Shown here piece by piece: positions 1 to 5,262 of a stretch of 6,548 nucleotides of DNA. This DNA is from Paracoccaceae bacterium (GTDB taxonomy: Bacteria; Pseudomonadota; Alphaproteobacteria; Rhodobacterales; Rhodobacteraceae), in the NCBI GenBank assembly GCA_018222665.1, contig JAAEZW010000107.1, positions 1 to 6,548 on the forward strand, written 5' to 3'. The position numbers and the translations under genes were made by a program. A model generated the notes under the pieces. That model had not been told where the DNA came from, ran no database searches, and worked only from the letters and a program-made list of their open reading frames with translations. Positions within the stretch are counted from its first letter, which is position 1, and every line of letters begins with the position of its first letter.

Positions 1-55
1 GAATAAAATCTTTCAGTCGGCGCAATCCGCCATCGCGTGTCGGGGTGAAATGCAT
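1..55 (-). CDS. 5' end of a gene, possibly photolyase/cryptochrome-like FAD-binding protein (partial)
   Basis: Only the first 18 codons lie in the window; the gene runs off at base 1. The ATG is at 55-53 on the minus strand and is preceded by AGGA (65-62) with a 6-nt gap, a good ribosome-binding site, and the frame stays open to the edge. The peptide begins MHFTPTRDGG and continues LRRLKDFI. From memory, this FTPTR...GLxRLxxF pattern is how Rhodobacteraceae FAD-binding photolyase/cryptochrome-like proteins begin; those proteins bind flavin and are associated with light-driven DNA repair or sensing. The gene follows the upstream regulator gene in the same direction after a 58-bp gap, so co-transcription is possible. 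That a gene starts here is fairly well supported by the start, Shine-Dalgarno and open frame. The product name rests on a very short peptide and is tentative. Confidence 0.5.
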   Translation of the reverse strand, partial: MHFTPTRDGGLRRLKDFI

Positions 56-57
56 AA

Positions 58-77
58 CAAATCCTAGGTTGGATTTG
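58..77 (-). promoter_or_regulatory. Inverted repeat covering the ribosome-binding site of the left-edge gene
   Basis: Read on the minus strand, CAAATCC (77-71) and GGATTTG (64-58) are perfect 7-bp arms around a 6-nt loop. The second arm contains GGA of the AGGA Shine-Dalgarno (65-62), and the arm ends 3 nt before the ATG at 55. In mRNA the folded form would hide the ribosome-binding site. The repeat is visible in the sequence; a role in translational control is inference. There is no T-run after it on either strand, so it does not look like an intrinsic terminator for the regulator gene. Confidence 0.4.
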
Positions 78-99
78 GGTGAGTTAGACCTAGGGTTGG
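63..99. repeat. Two near-identical CCTAGG-containing direct repeats
   Basis: CCTAGGTTGG (63-72) and CCTAGGGTTGG (89-99) differ by one inserted G and start 26 bp apart, in the 58-bp gap between the regulator gene and the left-edge gene. Each carries the palindrome CCTAGG. Two copies so close together could be a protein-binding site or chance; no known operator is recognised. Confidence 0.35.
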
Positions 100-113
100 T
101 TGTTTCAAGTGGA

Positions 114-1121
114 TTATTTCGCCCAGCCCTTGCGCATATCGCGGGGCGCAAAACCGTATTTTGATTTAAACTGACGTGCCAAGTGGGATGTGGAATTAAA
201 TCCCGTTGCCGCCGTGATTTGCGTGATGCTCATATCCGTTTCACTTAACAGCGCATGCGCACGTTCTAATTTAAGCGTGTAGTAAAATTGCGTTGGGGAC
301 TGTGCGGTATATTTTTTGAACAAACGTTCCAATTGACGGCGTGATATATCAAGTGTTGCACATAACTCTAGCAGAGGCATTGGGTCCTCTACGGTTTGTT
401 GCATCAACTGTATCGCGTGCAGCAACTTGGGATTGCGTGTCCCCACCATGACAGACAGGGATGATCTTTGTGGCGCCTGTCGATCATTGGATCGTTTGTG
501 GATACACATATCCGCAACAACCAAGGCCAGTTCACTGCCGTGATCCTCTTCTATCAGGGCCAGCATCATATCCGTTGCCGCATTGCCGCCGCTGCAGGTG
601 ATCAGTCGACCATCATTTTCATAAAGATTTTCGGTCGGAACCAGATCGGGAAAGGTTTCCACGAATGCAGGTTGGTTTTCCCAGTGCAACGTAAATCGCC
701 GATCACGTATAACGCCAGCCTGCGCCAGTGCAAATGCGCCCGTGCAAATCCCAGCCAGTTGAGTGCCCTGACGATCCTGTTGCCTAATCCATCCCAGCAC
801 CTCTTTTGATGCTGCATGAACGGGGTCGATCCCTGAACAGACAAAGACAGAGGCCTCTTTGGAAATCTGTCCCATCGCACCATCGGATTGGATGGTGACC
901 CCGTTTGAACATGTTGCGCCCTGTCCGTCAGGGGTAATGGCGTACCAAGTATAGAGCTGTTTTTGCGCCAATTGATTTGCGATGCGCAGAGGTTCGATGG
1001 CCGATGAAAACGCCAACATCGTTAGTTTTGGAAGGAGTAAAAAGTAAAATTCGCGCGCAGGCCCATCTGCCGTTATCTGCAGCGATGCAGCTCCTTTGGG
1101 AATATAGCGATCTGATGGCAC
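114..1121 (-). CDS. GlxA family transcriptional regulator (DJ-1/PfpI-like domain plus AraC-type HTH)
   Basis: This 335-residue protein is a cytoplasmic DNA-binding regulator. Residues about 25-205 form a DJ-1/PfpI (class I amidotransferase-like) domain: the GICTGAFALAQAG segment puts a cysteine (C126) at the nucleophile-elbow position, followed by H146 in TLHW. Residues about 230-333 are an AraC/XylS DNA-binding domain with two helix-turn-helix units, around 249-270 (LELCATLDISRRQLERLF) and 298-321 (ITQITAATGFNSTSHLARQF). Architecture and length are typical of the GlxA family, which includes the choline/carnitine-catabolism regulators GbdR and CdhR; the ligand cannot be read from sequence. 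The start is taken as GTG at 1121, because no in-frame ATG occurs before residue 35 and an in-frame TGA closes the frame at 1145-1143. The gene is divergent from clpP and upstream of the left-edge gene, which may be a target or operon partner. Confidence 0.9.
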   Translation of the reverse strand: MPSDRYIPKGAASLQITADGPAREFYFLLLPKLTMLAFSSAIEPLRIANQLAQKQLYTWYAITPDGQGATCSNGVTIQSDGAMGQISKEASVFVCSGIDPVHAASKEVLGWIRQQDRQGTQLAGICTGAFALAQAGVIRDRRFTLHWENQPAFVETFPDLVPTENLYENDGRLITCSGGNAATDMMLALIEEDHGSELALVVADMCIHKRSNDRQAPQRSSLSVMVGTRNPKLLHAIQLMQQTVEDPMPLLELCATLDISRRQLERLFKKYTAQSPTQFYYTLKLERAHALLSETDMSITQITAATGFNSTSHLARQFKSKYGFAPRDMRKGWAK

Positions 1122-1347
1122 GTCATTTAATCCTTTGTCGCATCATAAATTGTAAAATGTAGATTTGGAAACAATTCCTGACCCTTTTCGATCACAAGAC
1201 AAAGTTTTTTCGTAACGATCTTAGGTTGTTAAGGGGAAATTAGCGATTTTTCAAAAATCTATGCCCGCCCCCCCATTGCAGCCGCCGAGTGGGAGAACTA
1301 GTCTATTTAGAAAGTGAAACACAGATTTTCGAGTAGGAAAGCTTAGA
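1122..1347. promoter_or_regulatory. Divergent intergenic region between the regulator gene and clpP, with a palindrome
   Basis: These 226 bp must carry the start signals for both the regulator gene (leftward) and clpP (rightward). No promoter is convincing by eye. The clearest structure is a perfect palindrome at 1245-1259, GATTTTT-C-AAAAATC, which could be an operator; it serves no visible gene end and so is unlikely to be a terminator. A run of seven C lies at 1268-1274. TCTATTT (1302-1308) faintly resembles the -10 part of alphaproteobacterial RpoH (heat-shock) promoters, but there is no CTTG at the expected distance. The clpP ribosome-binding site is AGGA at 1335-1338, 9 nt before the ATG. 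Confidence 0.45.
1131..1136 (-). promoter_or_regulatory. Ribosome-binding site supporting the GTG start of the GlxA-type regulator
   Basis: Minus-strand AAAGGA ends 9 nt before the GTG at 1121. A nearer ATG (1126-1124) lies in another frame that stops after 17 codons, so GTG is preferred. A TACAAT hexamer (1154-1149) resembles a -10 box, but no good -35 stands at the right distance, so no promoter is called. Confidence 0.5.
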
Positions 1348-1974
1348 ATGAAAGATCCCGTAGACTTTTACATGAATTCGCTGGTCCCAATGGTTGTTGA
1401 ACAAACCAGCCGTGGCGAACGTGCGTACGACATCTTTTCTCGTCTTTTAAAGGAGCGGATCATTTTTTTGAACGGTCCTGTTCATGATGGCATGTCCAGT
1501 CTGATTGTGGCGCAGTTGCTGCATCTTGAGGCGGAAAATCCATCGAAAGAGATTTCGATGTATATCAACAGCCCAGGTGGCGTTGTGACATCGGGTTTGT
1601 CGATCTATGATACGATGCAATACATTCGCCCAAAGGTATCGACACTGGTGATTGGTCAGGCGGCGTCCATGGGATCGTTGTTGTTGACTGCGGGCGAAGC
1701 GGGCATGCGCTTTTCTTTGCCAAACAGCCGCATTATGGTGCACCAGCCCTCAGGTGGGTATCAGGGTCAGGCAACGGATATTATGATCCATGCGGAAGAA
1801 ACGCTAAAGTTAAAGCGTCGCTTGAACGAAATCTATGTTCAGCACACAGGCCAAGACCTTGAAACAGTCGAGGCGGCGCTGGAACGCGATAACTTTATGA
1901 CAGCAGAAGACGCCAAAAATTGGGGTCTGATCGATGAAATCGTTGAAAAGCGCGCAGACGCAACCGACGAATAA
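1348..1974 (+). CDS. clpP: ATP-dependent Clp protease proteolytic subunit ClpP
   Basis: ClpP is the serine peptidase of the cytoplasmic ClpXP and ClpAP proteases; two heptameric rings form a chamber into which ClpX or ClpA feeds unfolded substrates. The 208-residue protein has the full family pattern. The catalytic triad is S107 in GQAASMGS, H132 in [13 protein letters not shown] and D181 in ERDNFM. The SPGG segment (75-78) gives the glycine-rich stretch near the oxyanion hole, and the N-terminal [23 protein letters not shown] region aligns with E. coli ClpP from its LVPMVIEQ onward. Length matches the family (E. coli precursor 207 residues). The ATG follows AGGA (1335-1338). The gene is alone in its transcription unit: a strong intrinsic terminator begins 7 bp after its stop, although clpX follows in the same direction. 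The N-terminus is a little shorter than in E. coli up to the conserved block, and any self-processing site cannot be judged. Confidence 0.98.
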   Translation: MKDPVDFYMNSLVPMVVEQTSRGERAYDIFSRLLKERIIFLNGPVHDGMSSLIVAQLLHLEAENPSKEISMYINSPGGVVTSGLSIYDTMQYIRPKVSTLVIGQAASMGSLLLTAGEAGMRFSLPNSRIMVHQPSGGYQGQATDIMIHAEETLKLKRRLNEIYVQHTGQDLETVEAALERDNFMTAEDAKNWGLIDEIVEKRADATDE

Positions 1975-1980
1975 GAATAC

Positions 1981-2017
1981 TGCGCATTCCCATCCCGAAA
2001 TGGGGGTGCGCATTTTT
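1981..2017 (+). terminator. Rho-independent terminator after clpP
   Basis: A stem pairs 1981-1993 with 2000-2012: perfect TGCGCA/TGCGCA at the base, then two G-U pairs, then a CCCAT/ATGGG top with a six-base loop (CCCGAA). Five T (2013-2017) follow directly. It starts 7 bp after the clpP stop. This is the best-formed terminator in the window and should largely separate clpP from clpX transcription. Confidence 0.88.
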
Positions 2018-2110
2018 GCCATTGTGGCTGGGTCAGCTCTGTCCTAAGCTGTAATGTAAATTTAGAGCAAAGTGTGACGTTCAACTAAGAACGGACGTAA
2101 AGGACAAGGT
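2018..2110 (+). promoter_or_regulatory. Leader and probable promoter region of clpX
   Basis: Because an intrinsic terminator lies just upstream, these 93 bp probably hold a separate clpX promoter. The only candidate pair is weak: TTGTGG (2022-2027), a 17-bp spacer, and TAAGCT (2045-2050). Two small inverted repeats are present: CAGCT-N8-AGCTG (2034-2051) and CGTTC-N6-GAACG (2078-2093). The second sits just before the ribosome-binding site AAAGGA (2099-2104), which is 6 nt from the ATG. Function of the repeats is unknown. Confidence 0.4.
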
Positions 2111-3373
2111 ATGGCGACCAATTCAGGCGAAAGCAAAAACACATTGTACTGTAGCTTTTGTGGCAAAAGCCAGCATGAGGTGCGAAAGCTGATCGCTGGG
2201 CCAACTGTCTTTATCTGCGATGAATGTGTCGAACTTTGCATGGATATCATCCGCGAAGAAAACAAAACGACGGGTATGAAGGCGCGTGAAGGTGTGCCAA
2301 CTCCGCGCGAGATTTGCGATGTTTTGGATGACTATGTGATCGGCCAAGCAACGGCCAAGCGCGTTTTGTCGGTCGCGGTTCATAACCATTACAAGCGTCT
2401 CAACCATGCGGATAAGGGCGGGGATATCGAACTTTCGAAATCCAATATCCTGCTGATTGGTCCGACAGGGTGCGGTAAAACCCTATTGGCGCAAACATTG
2501 GCGCGGATTTTGGACGTGCCCTTCACAATGGCGGACGCCACCACATTGACCGAAGCGGGATATGTGGGTGAAGATGTTGAAAACATCATCCTTAAATTGC
2601 TTCAAGCGTCAGAATATAACGTTGAGCGCGCACAACGCGGCATCGTTTACATTGATGAAGTTGATAAAATTACGCGCAAATCCGAAAACCCATCTATCAC
2701 CCGCGACGTTTCGGGCGAAGGTGTGCAACAAGCCCTGTTGAAATTGATGGAAGGTACAGTTGCGTCGGTTCCCCCACAAGGTGGGCGCAAGCATCCCCAA
2801 CAAGAATTCCTGCAAGTTGATACAACAAACATCCTGTTTATTTGCGGTGGTGCCTTTGCAGGTTTGGATAAAATTATCGCGCAGCGTGGCAAAGGCAGCG
2901 CGATTGGTTTTGGCGCAGACGTACGGGACAATGACAATCGCGGCGTTGGCGAAGTGTTCAAAGAGCTAGAGCCAGAAGATCTGTTGAAATTCGGGTTGAT
3001 CCCTGAATTTGTGGGCCGTTTGCCTGTTCTTGCAACGCTAGAGGATTTGGATCAGGACGCGTTAGTGATTATCCTGACACAGCCTAAAAATGCCCTTGTG
3101 AAACAGTATCAGCGTTTGTTCGATCTTGAGGACACGCAGTTGACCTTCACCGATGAGGCGCTGCAAGCAATCGCAAAACGCGCCATTGAACGTAAAACTG
3201 GTGCGCGTGGCCTACGCTCAATTCTGGAAGAAATCTTGCTGGATACGATGTTCGATCTTCCGGGCATGGAAAATGTCGATGAAATCGTCGTAAACGAAGA
3301 AGCGGTCACAACCAAAGCGGGGCCGTTGGTGATTTACGGTGATGCACAGCGTGAACCTGCCAGCGCGGGATAA
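2111..3373 (+). CDS. clpX: ATP-dependent Clp protease ATP-binding subunit ClpX
   Basis: ClpX is the hexameric AAA+ unfoldase that recognises tagged or regulatory proteins and threads them into ClpP in the cytoplasm. The 420-residue protein is full length and all hallmark elements are present. The N-terminal zinc-binding domain has C14, C17, C36 and C39. The Walker A motif is GPTGCGKT (117-124) and Walker B is IVYIDEVDK (178-186, with D182 and E183). The pore-1 loop is GYVGED (150-155) and the pore-2 loop carries R226-K227-H228. The IGF tripeptide that docks into ClpP is at 265-267. The arginine finger is R303 in PEFVGRLP, and the sensor-2 arginine is R366 in GARGLRS. The start is fixed by AAAGGA 6 nt upstream. 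It follows clpP in the same direction across 136 bp that contain a terminator. No part of the protein looks unusual. Confidence 0.98.
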   Translation: MATNSGESKNTLYCSFCGKSQHEVRKLIAGPTVFICDECVELCMDIIREENKTTGMKAREGVPTPREICDVLDDYVIGQATAKRVLSVAVHNHYKRLNHADKGGDIELSKSNILLIGPTGCGKTLLAQTLARILDVPFTMADATTLTEAGYVGEDVENIILKLLQASEYNVERAQRGIVYIDEVDKITRKSENPSITRDVSGEGVQQALLKLMEGTVASVPPQGGRKHPQQEFLQVDTTNILFICGGAFAGLDKIIAQRGKGSAIGFGADVRDNDNRGVGEVFKELEPEDLLKFGLIPEFVGRLPVLATLEDLDQDALVIILTQPKNALVKQYQRLFDLEDTQLTFTDEALQAIAKRAIERKTGARGLRSILEEILLDTMFDLPGMENVDEIVVNEEAVTTKAGPLVIYGDAQREPASAG

Positions 3374-3380
3374 TTGATCG

Positions 3381-3421
3381 GCGCCCACTAGACCTGTGAT
3401 GGGTTCTGGTGCATAAGGCGC
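3381..3421 (+). other. Imperfect hairpin between clpX and the NDUFA12-like gene
   Basis: GCGCC (3381-3385) can pair with GGCGC (3417-3421). Inside it, CACTAGACC (3386-3394) can pair with GGTTCTGGTG (3402-3411), with one bulged T and one G-U pair; CATAA (3412-3416) is unpaired. Five T occur at 3428-3432, but 6 nt past the stem and right before the ribosome-binding site of the next gene. It could be a weak terminator or attenuator, or a processing signal in a longer clpX transcript. It is not a clear intrinsic terminator. Confidence 0.4.
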
Positions 3422-3445
3422 ACACGGTTTTTGACGGAGAGTCAC

Positions 3446-3829
3446 ATGGGTATCTTGAACACAGTTCTTCGGGCGGTCACATGGTGGAACGGCCAAACGC
3501 TGAATACGCAGTTTTATACATGGCGTAAGGGCGTGAAGGTTGGCGAAGATGATCAAGGAAACGCCTATTACACATGCCGTCAGGGCAAACGCCGCTGGGT
3601 CATCTTTAATGGTGAATCAGAGGCAAGCCGCGTCAGCGCGGATTGGCATGGTTGGTTACACCACACATTTAAAGAACCCCCAACAGAGCGTCCATTGACA
3701 CACAAAGATTGGGAAAAATCGCATCAGGAAAACCTGACAGGAACCGCATTGGCATATGCTCCCGCAGGGTCGTTGCGTCAGGCAAAGCCAGCAGATCGCC
3801 AAGATTACGAGGCGTGGCAACCGGAATAA
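3446..3829 (+). CDS. NADH:ubiquinone oxidoreductase NDUFA12-family (17.2 kDa) subunit
   Basis: The 127-residue product belongs to the NDUFA12 family, supernumerary subunits of respiratory complex I at the cytoplasmic (matrix-equivalent) side. Complex I of the alphaproteobacterium Paracoccus is known to contain NDUFA12, NDUFS4 and NDUFS6 homologues. Family-like stretches include [18 protein letters not shown] (about 12-29), a tyrosine/arginine-rich core [21 protein letters not shown] (41-61, shown here as landmarks Y41, R45, R49-R50-W51) and [16 protein letters not shown] (66-81). The C-terminal 40 residues are polar and low in conservation signals. There is no signal peptide or membrane segment. 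ATG 3446 is chosen over an in-frame TTG at 3431 because GGAGA (3435-3439) lies 6 nt before the ATG. The stop is 4 bp before the next gene, suggesting an operon with the MlaD-type gene. The gene lies away from any nuo genes in view. Confidence 0.9.
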   Translation: MGILNTVLRAVTWWNGQTLNTQFYTWRKGVKVGEDDQGNAYYTCRQGKRRWVIFNGESEASRVSADWHGWLHHTFKEPPTERPLTHKDWEKSHQENLTGTALAYAPAGSLRQAKPADRQDYEAWQPE

Positions 3830-3833
3830 TGCA

Positions 3834-4283
3834 ATGAGTGAGAATAAAACCGAAGTAACAATAGGCGCATTGGTTTTGGCCGTCGCGGTAGGCTTTGTTC
3901 TTTATGTTGGTCAAAACACGGGCATTTCTGCATCAACAGGTGGTTATCAGATTAGCGCCGCTTTCCGTTCTGCCGAAGGTATTTCTACGGGTACAGATGT
4001 GCGCCTTGCAGGTGTTAAAATCGGCACTGTGACGGATATGGCCTTAAACCCAGAAACCTATCGCGCCGAGGTTACATTTGCGATCCAAAAGGGCATTGAA
4101 ATCCCTGACGACAGCACCTTTGCCATCGAGTCTGAAGGATTGTTGGGCGGTCAATATGTCGAGGTGGTTCCAGGTGGATCCTTTGATTATTTGGTGGACG
4201 GGGATGAGGCCTTGGACACACAGGGCGCGATTAGCTTAACCTCACTTCTTATGAAATTTGTCGCAAGCGGATCGTCAAATTGA
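3834..4283 (+). CDS. mlaD: MlaD-type MCE-domain lipid-transport protein
   Basis: MlaD is the inner-membrane-anchored, periplasmic substrate-binding component of the Mla phospholipid transport system, working with the permease MlaE and ATPase MlaF. The 149-residue protein has a short cytoplasmic N-terminus (MSENKTEV), one hydrophobic anchor at about 8-25 (TIGALVLAVAVGFVLYVG), and one MCE domain at about 38-115. The domain includes GISTGTDVRLAGVKIGTV (49-66), the typical strand-turn pattern, and LLGGQYVEVVPGG (103-115). The tail ISLTSLLMKFVASG resembles the hydrophobic C-terminal helix of MlaD. ATG 3834 is preferred: GGAA lies 7 nt upstream and the anchor is properly N-terminal, whereas a longer reading would overlap the preceding gene. 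It stands without mlaE, mlaF, mlaB or mlaC here, and its stop overlaps the next start (TGATG), implying translational coupling. A general MCE-protein annotation would also be correct. Confidence 0.88.
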   Translation: MSENKTEVTIGALVLAVAVGFVLYVGQNTGISASTGGYQISAAFRSAEGISTGTDVRLAGVKIGTVTDMALNPETYRAEVTFAIQKGIEIPDDSTFAIESEGLLGGQYVEVVPGGSFDYLVDGDEALDTQGAISLTSLLMKFVASGSSN

Positions 4284-4657
4284 TGCGTGGACTTTTGGTG
4301 GCGGCTTTGGTGTGTATTGCCCAAATCGCAGGCGCACAAGAGGAAACAGCGCTGGCCGATGGTGCATTGCTGCGCGGTCTAGATAAGGTCAGCGGCGCGG
4401 TGCATGATGTTGCATTACGGTCTGGAAAATCCATTGAAATTGGGAACCTGCGCGTTGCGCTTGGTGAATGTCGTTATCCTGTTGCAAACCCCGTGGGGGA
4501 TGCATTTGCACACCTAAACATTCAGAATGTAGATACCAATGATACGGTGTTTAAGGGGTGGATGATTGCATCGTCCCCTGCGCTTAACCCATTAGAGCAT
4601 GCACGTTATGACGTGTGGGTATTGCGTTGTGCGATGGCGGAAACATCGGGCGAATAA
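4283..4657 (+). CDS. DUF2155 domain-containing exported protein, function unknown
   Basis: The 124-residue protein starts with a clear signal peptide (MRGLLVAALVCIAQIAGAQ, cleavage likely around residue 19 after an A-x-A-like motif), so the mature part is probably periplasmic. It matches what I recall of DUF2155: LLRGLDKVSG (29-38), then a beta-rich core with C63 in LGECRYP, FKGWMIASSPALNPLEHARYD (landmarks W93, P99, H106, Y109) and VWVLRC ending in C116. The two cysteines might form a disulfide after export; this is inference. The ATG shares its A with the TGA stop of the MlaD-type gene, so the two are probably translationally coupled, hinting at a shared envelope role. The last 52 bp overlap the 3' end of aat on the other strand. 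No enzymatic motif is seen and I assign no function. Confidence 0.85.
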   Translation: MRGLLVAALVCIAQIAGAQEETALADGALLRGLDKVSGAVHDVALRSGKSIEIGNLRVALGECRYPVANPVGDAFAHLNIQNVDTNDTVFKGWMIASSPALNPLEHARYDVWVLRCAMAETSGE

Positions 4658-5247
4658 TCAGGATCGCGAAAATCCGCGTCATTCCCGATGACAGCATATA
4701 AGTGGTCCAGATAGGTTTTTTGTGGAATTTCCTCAGCGCCAAGAGTTTTTAAATGGGGCGTGATAAATTGGGTATCAAACAACCCAAACCCCGTGTGGTT
4801 CAGCCGATGCACCAGATAAGCCAACGCAATCTTGGACCCATCCTTTTGATGGGAAAACATGCTTTCCCCGAAAAATGCACCGCCCAGCGTGACGCCGTAA
4901 ACCCCTCCGATCAGATTGCCGTCGCGCCAAACCTCTAGGCTTTGGGCATCACCTGAAGCAAAGAGGGTGCGATACATGTCGAAAATGGTTTCATTTATCC
5001 ATGTTTCTGAGCGATCTGCACAGGCGATAATCACCTCCTCGAATGCGGTGTTGATCCGAATGTCGTAGTCGCATTTCAACACTGTGCGGGAAAGTGAGCG
5101 GGAAACGTGAAACCCATCTAATGGGATGACCCCGCGCATGCGGGGTTCAATCCAATCAATATCGGCAGAGTGGCGCGAACGGGCCATGGGGAATATCCCC
5201 AATGAATAGGCCCGCAAAATCGTATCACGGGACCATTCATTTAACAT
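4606..5247 (-). CDS. aat: Leucyl/phenylalanyl-tRNA--protein transferase
   Basis: Aat moves Leu or Phe from aminoacyl-tRNA to proteins with N-terminal Arg or Lys in the cytoplasm, creating N-degrons that ClpS delivers to ClpAP in Gram-negative bacteria. The 213-residue product carries the family landmarks in order: LRAYSLGIFPMA (11-22), W32, FHVSRSLSR (46-54), TWI (82-84), SLEVW (103-107), GGVYGV (114-119), FGESMFSH (126-133), FDTQF (157-161) and TLGAEEIP (168-175). E128 and D158 correspond in motif and spacing to E. coli E156 and D186. The protein is somewhat shorter than the E. coli one at the C-terminus. ATG 5247 is chosen over GTG 5250 because AAGGA (5258-5254) is 6 nt from ATG and only 3 nt from GTG. 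It follows accC by 15 bp, so the two are almost certainly co-transcribed. Its last 52 bp overlap the DUF2155 gene antisense. Confidence 0.95.
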   Translation of the reverse strand: MLNEWSRDTILRAYSLGIFPMARSRHSADIDWIEPRMRGVIPLDGFHVSRSLSRTVLKCDYDIRINTAFEEVIIACADRSETWINETIFDMYRTLFASGDAQSLEVWRDGNLIGGVYGVTLGGAFFGESMFSHQKDGSKIALAYLVHRLNHTGFGLFDTQFITPHLKTLGAEEIPQKTYLDHLYAVIGNDADFRDPDYSPDVSAIAQRNTHTS

Positions 5248-5262
5248 CACGCATCCTTGGCA

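Noticed and set aside
468..809. Open frame of 113 codons on the plus strand opposite the GlxA-type regulator
   Set aside because: It is antisense to a well-supported gene with intact domains and shows no family resemblance; it is a shadow frame.
1258..1311. Heat-shock (RpoH) promoter ahead of clpP
   Set aside because: TCTATTT at 1302-1308 and TCTATG at 1258-1263 resemble only the -10 part; no CTTG -35 element occurs at 17-18 bp upstream of either.
3431..3445. TTG at 3431 as an earlier start of the NDUFA12-like gene, and TTGACG as a -35 promoter box
   Set aside because: The TTG lies ahead of and overlaps the run-up to the GGAGA ribosome-binding site of ATG 3446, and no -10 box stands 17 bp after TTGACG outside the coding region.
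3756..3833. Longer N-terminus for the MlaD-type protein
   Set aside because: It would overlap the NDUFA12-like gene by more than 70 bp and put 26 basic/polar residues ahead of a normal N-terminal anchor; ATG 3834 has its own ribosome-binding site.
4658..4700. Terminator hairpin for the DUF2155 operon just past its stop
   Set aside because: Only 4-bp stems (such as GGAT/ATCC and TCAT/ATGA) can form and no T-run follows.
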